Shown here: one piece after another, positions 9,788 to 19,025 of the stretch
Layout of the letters: each line of letters begins with the position of its first letter
How positions within the stretch are numbered: position 1 is the stretch's first letter
Assembly: GCA_011523785.1 (NCBI GenBank)
Contig: WTFW01000176.1
Coordinates: forward strand, 1-52,167
Direction: 5' to 3'
Length of the DNA: 52,167 bases
From: Chloroflexota bacterium
Lineage (GTDB): Bacteria; Chloroflexota; UBA11872
Translations under genes and position numbers: made by a program
The notes under the pieces: generated by a model
Told to the model about the DNA's origin: nothing
Databases searched by the model: none
What the model saw: only the letters and a program-made list of their open reading frames with translations

Positions 9788-10564
9788 ATGTCCAGTGAAG
9801 CGACGGCAAGCCCGTTTGACCTGACCAACCGCGTTGCCCTCGTGACCGGCGCCGGGCGGGGCATCGGGCGCGCGATTGCCCTGGGACTTTCTGCGGCCGG
9901 CGCCGATGTGGCCGTATCGGCGCGGTCCGCCGATCAGCTGGGCGAGGTGTGCGACAAGGTGCGCGCGACGGGACGCCGCGCACTTGCTCTACCAGCCAAT
10001 CTGGCCGAGCTTGACGAAGTTGCCCGCGTATTCAGCGCGGTTGAAGCCGAATTCGGCAAGCTGGACATTCTGTTCAATAACGCAGGGACCGGCTTTCGCA
10101 AGCCGCTGCTGGAGATTACGCCGGCCGATTGGGACCACGTGGCCGACTTGAACCTGCGTAGCCTCTTCTTTGCCTGCCAGCACGGGATCCGCCTCATGGA
10201 GCCACGCGGCTACGGTCGCATCATCAACACGGCCTCGCTCACCTCGTTCCTGGGCTTTGCCCAGGTTTCCGTGTACGGCGCCACGAAAGGCGGCGTGGCG
10301 CAGCTCACCAAGGCGCTGGCCGTAGAGTTCGCACAGAGCGGAATCACCATCAACGCTATCGCCCCCGGCTACGTGTTTACTGAACTCACCCGCCCGCGCT
10401 TTGAGGACCCAGTCACGCGCAACTGGCTAATGAGCCGCATTCCGCAGGGCCGGCACGGCGAACCGGCCGACATGGCAGGCACGGCGGTGTTTCTGGCCTC
10501 TGAAGCTTCTGCCTACCTGACCGGCGTTGTCATTCCCGTGGACGGCGGCTGGCTGGCGGCCTAA
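9788..10564 (+). CDS. Short-chain dehydrogenase/reductase (FabG-like)
   Basis: 258 aa, a classical SDR with NAD(P)-binding TGAGRGIG (20-27), NNAG (97-100), and the catalytic set S150, Y163 and K167 (YGATK). The C-terminus PVDGGW is the standard SDR ending. Such proteins serve as 3-oxoacyl-ACP reductases, gluconate 5-dehydrogenases or other sugar/alcohol dehydrogenases; sequence alone does not decide between them. The start is ATG at 9788, with GGGAG 6-7 nt upstream; a longer open frame reaching back to 9668 lacks family sequence. It stands alone on the plus strand between Bcp and asparagine synthetase, both on the other strand, so it is probably monocistronic. Confidence 0.92.
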   Translation: MSSEATASPFDLTNRVALVTGAGRGIGRAIALGLSAAGADVAVSARSADQLGEVCDKVRATGRRALALPANLAELDEVARVFSAVEAEFGKLDILFNNAGTGFRKPLLEITPADWDHVADLNLRSLFFACQHGIRLMEPRGYGRIINTASLTSFLGFAQVSVYGATKGGVAQLTKALAVEFAQSGITINAIAPGYVFTELTRPRFEDPVTRNWLMSRIPQGRHGEPADMAGTAVFLASEASAYLTGVVIPVDGGWLAA

Positions 10565-10593
10565 GGTTTGCGCCCAACAATATCGCCAAGGTA

Positions 10594-10627
10594 TCGAGCG
10601 CCTCCCTAACCGACTGAACTACGGCGC
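10594..10627 (-). pseudogene. tRNA-like 5' half fragment
   Basis: On the minus strand the sequence from 10627 reads like a tRNA 5' acceptor strand and D arm (GTAGTTCAGTCGGTTAG). No proper anticodon stem or T arm follows, although a GGCGC near 10571 could pair with the GCGCC start. It lies in the 230 bp gap between the dehydrogenase and the asparagine synthetase, where nothing else is recognisable. It could be a degraded tRNA gene or chance. Confidence 0.35.
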
Positions 10628-10794
10628 TTGCCTCTGCAAAGTATCGCATCCCACGATTGCCGAAGGCTTGGTCCTCTAGACCGAATTCATTTATCAGAAA
10701 ACCGGAAGTGGCAACGAGGGTGAGACCGCAGCAATGACCACCGTCCAGGAAATCTACTAAATCGATAGGTATCCGAGCTTGCAATTGACACGAG

Positions 10795-12699
10795 TCATGC
10801 AACGTCGAGCCAGCGCTCGCGCCACAACTGAAACATGAGAATTGTCCAAATGCTCTTTGAGTTGTTGCGAACGCGCCGCGTGTGGTCGTCAATGAGTCGC
10901 CTGACCTCCGCTGGGCGGAATATTCCCTCGCGCCTCAATCTGGCTTCGTTGAGGTACTCGTCTGCGAGACCGCGAAGATCCTCATTGAGCCAAGCCGATA
11001 TAGGAATAGTGAAGCCTCGCTTTCTCCGCCTGATAATGCTGTCTGGGAGTAGTCCTTTGACAGCCTTCCGAAGAATGTACTTTCTTGTGAGTCCGCGAAG
11101 CTTGAGCGACACGGGGACACGCTCGAGATGTGACAGGACGTAGAGATTCAAGAACGGCACGCGTGTCTCAAGCGAAGTCGCCATGCTGGCCCGGTCAGTT
11201 TTGGCAAGTATGTCGCCTTCCAGATAGAGCTTGAAGTCCTGGTAGAGTATCCGGTTCAGCGGATGGCGGGCCCCGCTCGCGGCTGCCGTATTCGCCAGCA
11301 TAGCTTCAAATTTTACCTCCTCAATTTCGCCCCGGACATCCGGGTGCAGCACTGCCGACTTAGTTTCGCCAATGAGAGCACCAGTCAACATCTGATGCCG
11401 TCGCCAGGGCGGCGAGTCGGCACCCTGAATAAATCTCCGGAGAAGGAAGTCAAAGGCCAGATAGCGAGGCGACGCCGGAAGCCGAGCAACGGCACGCTCC
11501 ACCACCGCGCGTCGAAAGGCCGCCGGCAGAGCTCGATACAGCGGCGCGAGCCGATGGGCCTGCAGGGTGGAGTACCCCGCCAACACTTCATCGCCGCCAT
11601 CCCCGCCCAGCACAACTTTGACATGCTGGCGAGCAAACTGACTGATTAAGAAGGTGGGGACGATTGACGGGTCGGCGAAAGGCTCGTCGACATTCGCAGT
11701 AATCGTGGGCAACGCCTCCAGTAGATCGGCCGGAGCAACTCGAAGCTCTCGGTGCACGGTTCCAAGGTGCGTGGCGACCTGCCTGGCAAACCGACTCTCA
11801 TCGAAGGACCGCTCGGCAAACGATACGGAGAAGGACTGCACCGGATCGTCGGTTGCTTCGGTCATATAGGCGGCGACCGTGCTCGAATCGATACCGCCAC
11901 TCAGCAGCACACCAACCGGCACATCGCTGACCATTTCACGCGCGACCGACCGTCGCAGCACCTCGCCGAAGGCACCGACTTGCTCAGCCTCGTCTCCAGT
12001 CGGTGGATCCGACTCGGACCGTGCAAGGCACAAATCCCAATACGGCCGTTCACGCACGTCCGTCGCGCACGCCGTCAGCAAGTGTCCCGGCCGGAGTTTC
12101 CGCACGCCGCGCATGATGCTGGCTGGGGCCGGAATGTACTCGAGCGACAGGTACTGGCCAAGAGCTGCATAGTCCAACTCGCGCGAGACCAGGCCACTCC
12201 TCAGCAGAGCCTTGAGTTCGGAGCCAAAGACCAGGGCGCCGCTCGCGTGGGCGAAGTACAGCGGCTTGATCCCGGCACGGTCTCGTGCCAATAGGAGCCG
12301 TTCGTGTGTTTCATCCCAGAGCGCAATAGCAAACATGCCATTTAGACGGCTGACGAAGTCGTCGCCCCACTGCTCGTACGCATGCACAATCGTCTCGGTG
12401 TCGGAACGGGTACGAAACTGATGCCCATGGCTGAGCAACGTCTCGCGCAGCTCCGCGAAGTTGTAGATCTCTCCGTTGAACACCACGTGAACAGTGCCGG
12501 TCTCGTTCGACATCGGCTGATCGCCACCCTGCAGGTCGATAATGCTGAGGCGGCGCATCGTGAGACGCACGGGACCCCGGATCAGAAAGCCCTGGCCATC
12601 GGGACCGCGGTGGATCAGCGCTTCGCTCATTGCCTCAAGGGCGACTCGATCATCGGGCCTACGACCATCGAGCCTTAGAATCCCAGCGATTCCACACAT
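10795..12699 (-). CDS. asnB: Asparagine synthetase (glutamine-hydrolysing)
   Basis: 634 aa. The protein starts MCGIAG, exposing Cys2 as the glutaminase nucleophile after Met removal. An N-terminal class II amidotransferase domain (about 1-210, with RGPDG and NGEIYN) is followed by the ATP-pyrophosphatase synthetase domain with SGGIDSS (267-273) and GGDGGDE (365-371). The reaction is aspartate + glutamine + ATP to asparagine, glutamate, AMP and PPi. AsnB-like proteins of this length are often found inside exopolysaccharide or surface-glycan gene clusters, where they may amidate sugar acids. Here it is divergently transcribed from the first of four tandem giant membrane proteins, which fits such a role, but ordinary asparagine synthesis is equally possible. 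Confidence 0.95.
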   Translation of the reverse strand: MCGIAGILRLDGRRPDDRVALEAMSEALIHRGPDGQGFLIRGPVRLTMRRLSIIDLQGGDQPMSNETGTVHVVFNGEIYNFAELRETLLSHGHQFRTRSDTETIVHAYEQWGDDFVSRLNGMFAIALWDETHERLLLARDRAGIKPLYFAHASGALVFGSELKALLRSGLVSRELDYAALGQYLSLEYIPAPASIMRGVRKLRPGHLLTACATDVRERPYWDLCLARSESDPPTGDEAEQVGAFGEVLRRSVAREMVSDVPVGVLLSGGIDSSTVAAYMTEATDDPVQSFSVSFAERSFDESRFARQVATHLGTVHRELRVAPADLLEALPTITANVDEPFADPSIVPTFLISQFARQHVKVVLGGDGGDEVLAGYSTLQAHRLAPLYRALPAAFRRAVVERAVARLPASPRYLAFDFLLRRFIQGADSPPWRRHQMLTGALIGETKSAVLHPDVRGEIEEVKFEAMLANTAAASGARHPLNRILYQDFKLYLEGDILAKTDRASMATSLETRVPFLNLYVLSHLERVPVSLKLRGLTRKYILRKAVKGLLPDSIIRRRKRGFTIPISAWLNEDLRGLADEYLNEARLRREGIFRPAEVRRLIDDHTRRVRNNSKSIWTILMFQLWRERWLDVA

Positions 12700-13131
12700 C
12701 TCAAGTAGTCGCGAACGCGAGCCTCATCCGAGACCACGCGGGCGGAGATGAGACGCAGTCACCATGAGTGCTCCACGAATTCCCAATTCACGAGTCCACG
12801 ACGCGGGACCAATGTGGGCTCACCATAATGCGGGCGATTCGGAGGAAGTCCTGGTCGGCTCGCGCATGCTGACCTCGCCTAGCGTAAGGTGCGAATCCAA
12901 TGCTCTACTGTGACACACGGGCCCAAAGTTGCAGACGCGACCCCCCGCTGCCGGGATTGGGCAGGGCACTAATCAAGTCCGGCCGCCCTACTTGACGACC
13001 TCGTGCTGCCGGCGTGGTTGACCAGCCCAGCATCTGCTTGTCGCCGCGGAGCCCACGGTGCTTCGATTTTCCATGCGACCGCTAGCGGGACCTTCCATCC
13101 GCTCCAGGCATCCGAATCCAGGGCCGACTAA
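12700..13131. other. Divergent intergenic region, asnB / giant membrane protein array
   Basis: 432 bp with no coding frame worth calling. It must hold the promoters for asnB (leftward) and probably for the four-gene array (rightward). I see no clear -35/-10 pair, hairpin or repeat that I would defend. Confidence 0.5.
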
Positions 13132-16008
13132 GTGACTATCGATCCCGCCGTCGTGCCTGGCCTGCTTCTGTTACTGCTTGAGCTGCTGGTGTTGGCTGCG
13201 GTTGGCTATGTCGTGGCCCGAGTAGCTCTTCGCCAGGACGATCCCCTGCTAGCGCTGGCGCAGGGGCTCGTGATAGGCCTCGCGCTCTGGGGCATCGCCG
13301 TCAATCTCCTTCTTCACCTGTTCCCAGGCATGGCCGGGGCTGTAGCGGGATGGATCACGGTGCTGGCGGTGGGCGTCGTGCTTGCCTGGCAGTCACGGGC
13401 CAAACTCCGAATACCGTTGCGCGCGGTGTCCGGGTTTTCGGCCGCGGCAATCGGACTCGGATGGATTGCCTTGGCCGGTCGGCAACTGTTGACGATTCCC
13501 GACCCCAGCATCCATCTCACCCTCTCGGCGGCACTTCGCGCCGGCGTATATCCACCGGAGCTTTCCTGGAATCCAGGCGCGGCTGTGCCGTATCACTACG
13601 GCGTAGATCTGCTGATTGGGCTGCTGAGGCCGCCGGTAGGGCCGGACATCGCTCTCACCACTGAACTCTTGGGCGCATACGTGTGGACCAGCTTCGCACT
13701 GGTAGTTGTGGCGACACTCCGACGTCACGGATCGTGGTTCGGTGCGCTGGTCCTCGCACCTTTGTTGCTAACCGCCGGCACCTGGACCCTGCTCGTGAAT
13801 GAACCACCTGCGCTTCTCAAGATCCCGATGCCGTCGGGTATCCCGGAGGCCGGACTCCGCGCGGCGCTGGGCGGCGTGTACTGGCCGACACCCGAAGTGC
13901 CTGGTGCCTGGTCTCCGTACTACGAGACTCCACCACCCAGCATTTGGAAGCCTCCGTTTCCCTTGGCCTTCGCTCTGGCCCTCGTGGTGCTGGAGCGCGT
14001 AACGGCGCGTGGCGATCGAGAGTGGCTCGGAGGTGTGGGGCTTGCGCTGCTGCTTGGGTTTCTGGGGCTTGTCGAAGAAACCGTCGCCCTGACCGTCCTG
14101 GGCCTCTGGGTGCTTCTGGCGGTTGTTGTCGCGGTGCAAGGCGGAACCGGCGAAAAGATCTCGCTCGCCAGAACTCGACGATCAGCCAGCGGCCCGCTAC
14201 TGGCCGCGATTCTGCTGGCCATCGGCGGCGGACCGCTAACGGGCGTGCTCACCGGGGGGCTCGGAGGTGGGCTCTCGCTTCGACAGCCAGCCGCTCTCGG
14301 CGAACCCCGTCTCTGGGGATCGTTCGAGCCCCTGACCGGAGGCATAGGAATCCTCAGCCTAGGCAGTATCCCGGTTGCAGCCGGTGCACTCCTGCTGGGG
14401 TGGCGTCGACGGCTGGTGCTCGCCCTGACCGCCAGCAGCGGGGCATTTGCGCTGGCTTTCCTCACCCTTCAGTTCAATGCATTTCAATTCGACGTAGGCC
14501 GACTGGACGGGTACGCGCGAAACTTCGCCTTGTTGGCGTTGGCGCTGGCCTTGAGCATTCGGCTGCACCAGTTGCACCCACGCTGGCGCTACGTTGCAGT
14601 CGGCGGACTCATCGCGTTGATCGTCTGGCCAACCATAGCCACGCCAGTCTCGAAGATACGTTTGGCCCTGAATCGCGGAGTTGAACTTGCCAATGCGCGC
14701 CCCGCGCTGCCGTCAGATGCCTTGGCCTCAATCCAGTTCATGGGACGTTATGTACTCGATCCATTTGCCACTGAAGAGATCGTCGCCTACATCCGCAGTC
14801 AAACGATGGTCGACGCCCGCATCCTTTCTCCCGATCCAATAGTCATGTCGGTTCACACCGGCCGTCCCAGCGCCTCCGGCTTCACGGACCACGTCCATTT
14901 GTTTCCCCTGACGGGTCCGACCTATGAAGACGCCATACAGTTTCTTGAGCCATCCGCACTTCGGCGGCTTCAAATCAGCTACGTACACGCCACGCAGGAT
15001 TGGATTGCAGAGTTGCCCGAGCGAGCCAAAGTCTGGCTCGCTGATCCGACGCTGTTCACCCCCGTCATTCAGGATGGCGCACACAGCCTCTATCGCGTCG
15101 AGCCCGCCTTCCTCAATTCCAATCCCGCTCCCGATCCGCAGTCATTTGCAGCACTCCGACACGTCGTCCCTGAATCAGCAGACGTCTTCATGTCGGCGGG
15201 AGTTCAGACCGTACCCGCGCTTCGAATTGCGGCCGCACTGCCTCACGCTGGGCTCAAGGGCTCGCTCCGACCATCGCACCTCTACCTCTTGACCGAGATT
15301 CCAATCAAAGTAGCCGACGAGGCACGGGCGGACGTGGTCGTTGTTGCCCGGGACCGCGCAATGAACGCAAGCAAACATGCGTTCCCTCTCATCTGGTGGA
15401 ACCACGCAGCTATCGCATACGCGACCAGCCCAGCAATCGCGGCAGTCACGTCAGCCGTTGATCCGCCACCAGAGCCGGAGAGCAATTTCGAGATTCAGAT
15501 GTCTGAGGTCAATATCGCAAGAAACCTGATTGCCTTCGACGTCACGTTTGTTGATCGCGCGTCCAGTCAGTGGACCGGTCAGGACTGGCTAGTGATTGCC
15601 GTGGAGCGCAGTTCGTGGGCGCTGCCCAAGACCTACGCGCCCAATGGTCATTCACTGGTGGGCGAACGCTGGTATGCCGGTCAGGTCGTACCGTCCAGCG
15701 AACCCGCCAGTCATCAGTACGAGTTTGATGGCAATACGCAGCAACTGGCCGTGAGAGGCGCCAACGGAACGCGTAGCGTTCTGCAATCATCAGGGGATCG
15801 CCTGGCTCCGGACACGTACGTGCTGGCGATTCGGCTGCGTCAAAACCACCTGCAGGCAGGGATCATTCCAGTGCTCAAGCTGACTATCGCCGAAAGCGGT
15901 CGCGCGTCGTACGAGACTTATCCAGGCGATCACGAATCTACAGTTGATCCATGTCCACTGCGCCTACGAGACTCCGAGTCGTGTCGTCAACTGGCAGCGA
16001 ACAGCTGA
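13132..16008 (+). CDS. Giant polytopic membrane protein, copy A, GT-C-like
   Basis: 958 aa, family not named. Residues 1-505 are strongly hydrophobic, with about 12-13 spans. The span pattern is broken by a loop (121-172) that carries D124, H128, PP141-142, WNP, Y154-H155, D159 and GPD170-172. A conserved IWKPPF segment and GFLGLVEE follow. A last membrane block starts at DGYARNFALLAL. About 430 residues of soluble sequence then contain a module with TGRPSASGF, EPSALRRL and YVHA, and a C-terminal beta-rich module with WTGQDWL, RWYAGQ and LAIRLR. The tail adds two cysteines (C941, C951). The start is GTG, giving the same MTxDPxVxPGL N-terminus as the other copies. An acidic residue plus His in an early non-membrane loop, then G, PP and YH, resembles GT-C glycosyltransferases; transfer of a lipid-linked sugar is inferred only. 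Confidence 0.85.
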   Translation: MTIDPAVVPGLLLLLLELLVLAAVGYVVARVALRQDDPLLALAQGLVIGLALWGIAVNLLLHLFPGMAGAVAGWITVLAVGVVLAWQSRAKLRIPLRAVSGFSAAAIGLGWIALAGRQLLTIPDPSIHLTLSAALRAGVYPPELSWNPGAAVPYHYGVDLLIGLLRPPVGPDIALTTELLGAYVWTSFALVVVATLRRHGSWFGALVLAPLLLTAGTWTLLVNEPPALLKIPMPSGIPEAGLRAALGGVYWPTPEVPGAWSPYYETPPPSIWKPPFPLAFALALVVLERVTARGDREWLGGVGLALLLGFLGLVEETVALTVLGLWVLLAVVVAVQGGTGEKISLARTRRSASGPLLAAILLAIGGGPLTGVLTGGLGGGLSLRQPAALGEPRLWGSFEPLTGGIGILSLGSIPVAAGALLLGWRRRLVLALTASSGAFALAFLTLQFNAFQFDVGRLDGYARNFALLALALALSIRLHQLHPRWRYVAVGGLIALIVWPTIATPVSKIRLALNRGVELANARPALPSDALASIQFMGRYVLDPFATEEIVAYIRSQTMVDARILSPDPIVMSVHTGRPSASGFTDHVHLFPLTGPTYEDAIQFLEPSALRRLQISYVHATQDWIAELPERAKVWLADPTLFTPVIQDGAHSLYRVEPAFLNSNPAPDPQSFAALRHVVPESADVFMSAGVQTVPALRIAAALPHAGLKGSLRPSHLYLLTEIPIKVADEARADVVVVARDRAMNASKHAFPLIWWNHAAIAYATSPAIAAVTSAVDPPPEPESNFEIQMSEVNIARNLIAFDVTFVDRASSQWTGQDWLVIAVERSSWALPKTYAPNGHSLVGERWYAGQVVPSSEPASHQYEFDGNTQQLAVRGANGTRSVLQSSGDRLAPDTYVLAIRLRQNHLQAGIIPVLKLTIAESGRASYETYPGDHESTVDPCPLRLRDSESCRQLAANS

Positions 16009-16090
16009 CCGGCAGGCCAGCGGCTCAGTGCCGCGGTAATCGTGCTGGAGGCATCGACAAGACGAGCGGCGCATCTGCGAGGGTCGTTGA

Positions 16091-18976
16091 ATGACCGTGG
16101 ACCCGACCGTGCTGCCGGGTCTCCTCTTCCTAGCGGGGGAACTGGCGGCGCTTGCGATAGTCGGCTTTATCGTGGCTCGGGTCGCACTGGGTCAATCTGA
16201 CGCTCGTATGGCCTTGGCCCAAGGGCCGGCTATCGGCCTGGCGCTCTGGGGCCTGACGGTGAGCTTTGTCTTGCACCTGCTGCCCGGACTGGCAGGGGCA
16301 CTCTTCGGCTGGGCCGTCGTGATCGGGCTGGGACTTGCGCTGGCCTGGCGATCGTCGGCGGCGCTTCGGTTGTCTCCCCGGGTCGTCGCAGGTTTTCTCG
16401 GGGCCGCTGTTGCCCTCTTCTGGGTTGCGCTGGCCAGCCGACAGCTGTTGAGCATCGCCGACGAGAAGATTCATGTTTCCCTCGCCTCCACGACCCGCGG
16501 CGGTCTGTACCCGCCGGTCCTGTCCTGGACCCCCGAGGTGCCTCTTCCCTATCACTTTGGCGTCGACCTGTTGATCGGACTACTCATGCCGCCCGTGGGC
16601 CCGGACTTGGCTTTCACAACCGAAGTTCTTGGTGCCTACGTCTTGACAGCCTTCGTCTTGGTGGTTGCCACATTCCTAATGCGGTCCGGAAGCATCAAGA
16701 TGCTGCTCCTTACGCCACTCATGCTGACGGCTGGTGCCTGGACACTCATCTGGTATGCCGACGCACCACACATTCTTCAAATTGCAATTCCCAGCGGTAT
16801 TCCCGGTCCAGGGATCCGAGCTTCGCTGCGCGACATTTATCTTCCGACCGTTTCGCTGCCCTGGACATGGCCCCTTGAGGCGTCGCCGCCGAATATCTGG
16901 AAACCTCCATTTGTCCTGACCTACGCGCTGGGCTTCATCGTGCTTGAGCGGGTCGCCACGACCACGATTGCCAAGAGTTGGCGCTCGTGGCCACTGGCGC
17001 TCGTAGTCGGCTTCATGGGTCTGATGGCCGAAGAGGTAGCCCTGGTTGTACTCGCCCTCTGGGTTGTCTTCGCGACCGCGCCACTGCTGCGGTCACGTTC
17101 CATGCACGCAATCACTCGAGCGGATGTCTTGGAGGCGTGCGTTGGACCGGCGCTTGCCGTGCTCCTGCTGGCAGCAGGTGGCGGAGTCCTTACGAGTATG
17201 TTGACTGGCGTTGAGGGCAAAGAGCTTTCGCTGGGATGGCACAAAGATGCGGGGAGCCGTGGGCCACTCGCCGCAATAGATGCGCTCCCCGGCGGAGTTG
17301 GCATCGTCGGCCTCGGCGTGCTGCCCGTTGCCCTGGCGGGAGTACTCCTGTCCCGGCGCAGCTACCTCGTGCTGGCGCTCGCAGCTGGAAGCGCGGTCTT
17401 CCTAGTTGCCGCCCTGGTGCTGCAGTACGACCCCGCCGGCGAAGTCACGAGGATGGATGGGCACGCTCGTAATTTCGCGCTGCTGGCGCTGCTGGTCGCG
17501 CTTAGCATCAGGCTGCCCAGCCTACACCCCTACCGGCGCTATGCCGCCATCGCCGGGATTGCCGCACTTGTCGTCTGGCCGACCATTGCGAATCCAACGC
17601 ACGTAATGGCACTGGCAGTCAGCCGTGGGCTGCACATCTCAAACGCCCAGCCGGACGAGCGTGAGTTTGACGAATGGATTATGGGACGCGCGACCATCAG
17701 AACCCTCCGTTCCGAACGAATCGCGGCCTACATCCGCCGCCATACGGCGGTTGACGCCCGAGTCTTTTCTCCCCAGCCGCATGCCATGACGGCCTCCACC
17801 GGTCGTCCCAATTCGTCGGGCTTCCCGACGCTCATCCACCTATTCGGACTTACAGGCGCCGAGTACGAAGATGCGTTGCGGTTTCTCGAACCGGCGGCGT
17901 TCCAACGGCTTGGCTTCGAGTTCCTTCATGCTCCGGATGACTGGGTTGAGGGCTTGCCCGAACAAGCTCAGAGTTGGCTGTCCGATCCCCGGTTTTTTGA
18001 ACTGCTCGTTCGCGACGACGCGGACGCGCTGTACCGAGTCCAGCCAGCCTTTAGTCGTCTGGATCGCACGCCCGCCCCGCAGTCCTATGAGGCGCTTCGG
18101 CAAGCTGTGCCAGACCGCGCCACCGTGCATCTTCCGGACCCGGCCATACCGCTGACGTCAATCCGCGTTGCGTCGGTACTACCCCAGGCCAGAATTCTGG
18201 GCACTTTGGATCTGCAGGCCACCTACTCGCTTACCACGATCAAAACCGAGCCACTCAATGGGCGACTGCCTGACATCGTAGTGGCGCCGCGTAACGCTTC
18301 TTTCGGTATCGGTGTGCATGACTTCGCCACAATCTGGTGGAATCGCGAGCTCGTCGCGTATGCCACTCGTCCTGGAATAGCCGCGCCCGTCAATCCGCCC
18401 GATGAATCAGAACGGTTCCTCCGCATTCGCGTGACCGACGTCCATTCGAGCGATGACCAGATCACATTCAACGTAACGTTCAGTGACCATGCGTCCGGGG
18501 AGTGGACGGGGCAAGACTGGCTCCTCGTCCGCGCAGCGGACAGTCGCTGGGGCTTGCCGGCGGAGTTCGAATCGGATGGCTACACCCTCGTCGGCGCACG
18601 GTGGTTTGGCGGCCAGATAACCCCGGGCCTCGGGCCCACCACGTACACCTACAGATTTGACTCCAGACTGGGCCAGCTATCGGTGCAGCAAGACGACGGC
18701 GGATTCGCCCTGGTTCCCGAATCGGGCGCTCGCCCGACGCCGGGCACCTATGTCCTGGCGGCTCGGCTTCGGCTCGAGTATCTGCAGGCGGCGATTATTC
18801 CGATTCTCCAGATCGAACTCCCCAAGGCCGGGCGCTCCACCCTTACAGCCTTCCAGGGCGAACGTCGAGTGTCCGTCAACGCCTGCATAGAACGGCTGAT
18901 CATCGCCACGCACGGCGCAACGCCATGCAGGGATCGAGATACGACGGCTGCGGATGCCGTATACGCAAAGGCATGA
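16091..18976 (+). CDS. Giant polytopic membrane protein, copy B
   Basis: 961 aa, ATG start, 82 bp after copy A. Loop residues D124, H128, Y154-H155 and D159 are kept, but the local motif is WTP rather than WNP, and GFMGLMAEE replaces GFLGLVEE, making it one of the more divergent copies. The soluble part keeps TGRPNSSGF, FLEPAAFQRL, YRVQPAF and WTGQDWL. RWFGGQ stands in place of the usual WYAGQ. Like copy A it has a C-terminal extension with two cysteines (C932, C946), a longer one of 30 residues from the first Cys, which suggests A and B are sister duplicates. Function as proposed for copy A. Confidence 0.83.
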   Translation: MTVDPTVLPGLLFLAGELAALAIVGFIVARVALGQSDARMALAQGPAIGLALWGLTVSFVLHLLPGLAGALFGWAVVIGLGLALAWRSSAALRLSPRVVAGFLGAAVALFWVALASRQLLSIADEKIHVSLASTTRGGLYPPVLSWTPEVPLPYHFGVDLLIGLLMPPVGPDLAFTTEVLGAYVLTAFVLVVATFLMRSGSIKMLLLTPLMLTAGAWTLIWYADAPHILQIAIPSGIPGPGIRASLRDIYLPTVSLPWTWPLEASPPNIWKPPFVLTYALGFIVLERVATTTIAKSWRSWPLALVVGFMGLMAEEVALVVLALWVVFATAPLLRSRSMHAITRADVLEACVGPALAVLLLAAGGGVLTSMLTGVEGKELSLGWHKDAGSRGPLAAIDALPGGVGIVGLGVLPVALAGVLLSRRSYLVLALAAGSAVFLVAALVLQYDPAGEVTRMDGHARNFALLALLVALSIRLPSLHPYRRYAAIAGIAALVVWPTIANPTHVMALAVSRGLHISNAQPDEREFDEWIMGRATIRTLRSERIAAYIRRHTAVDARVFSPQPHAMTASTGRPNSSGFPTLIHLFGLTGAEYEDALRFLEPAAFQRLGFEFLHAPDDWVEGLPEQAQSWLSDPRFFELLVRDDADALYRVQPAFSRLDRTPAPQSYEALRQAVPDRATVHLPDPAIPLTSIRVASVLPQARILGTLDLQATYSLTTIKTEPLNGRLPDIVVAPRNASFGIGVHDFATIWWNRELVAYATRPGIAAPVNPPDESERFLRIRVTDVHSSDDQITFNVTFSDHASGEWTGQDWLLVRAADSRWGLPAEFESDGYTLVGARWFGGQITPGLGPTTYTYRFDSRLGQLSVQQDDGGFALVPESGARPTPGTYVLAARLRLEYLQAAIIPILQIELPKAGRSTLTAFQGERRVSVNACIERLIIATHGATPCRDRDTTAADAVYAKA

Positions 18977-19025
18977 ACCTGAGCTATTGGCCTTTGCGTA
19001 CCACGCCGCCAAAAGCCCCCACAGC

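Noticed and set aside
10530-10892. 120-codon minus-strand frame between the dehydrogenase and asnB
   Set aside because: Overlaps both neighbours and a tRNA-like fragment; no family signal.
18954-19025. Longer N-terminus for giant membrane protein copy C
   Set aside because: Would overlap copy B and add 24 residues absent in all other copies; the ATG at 19026 matches the family start.
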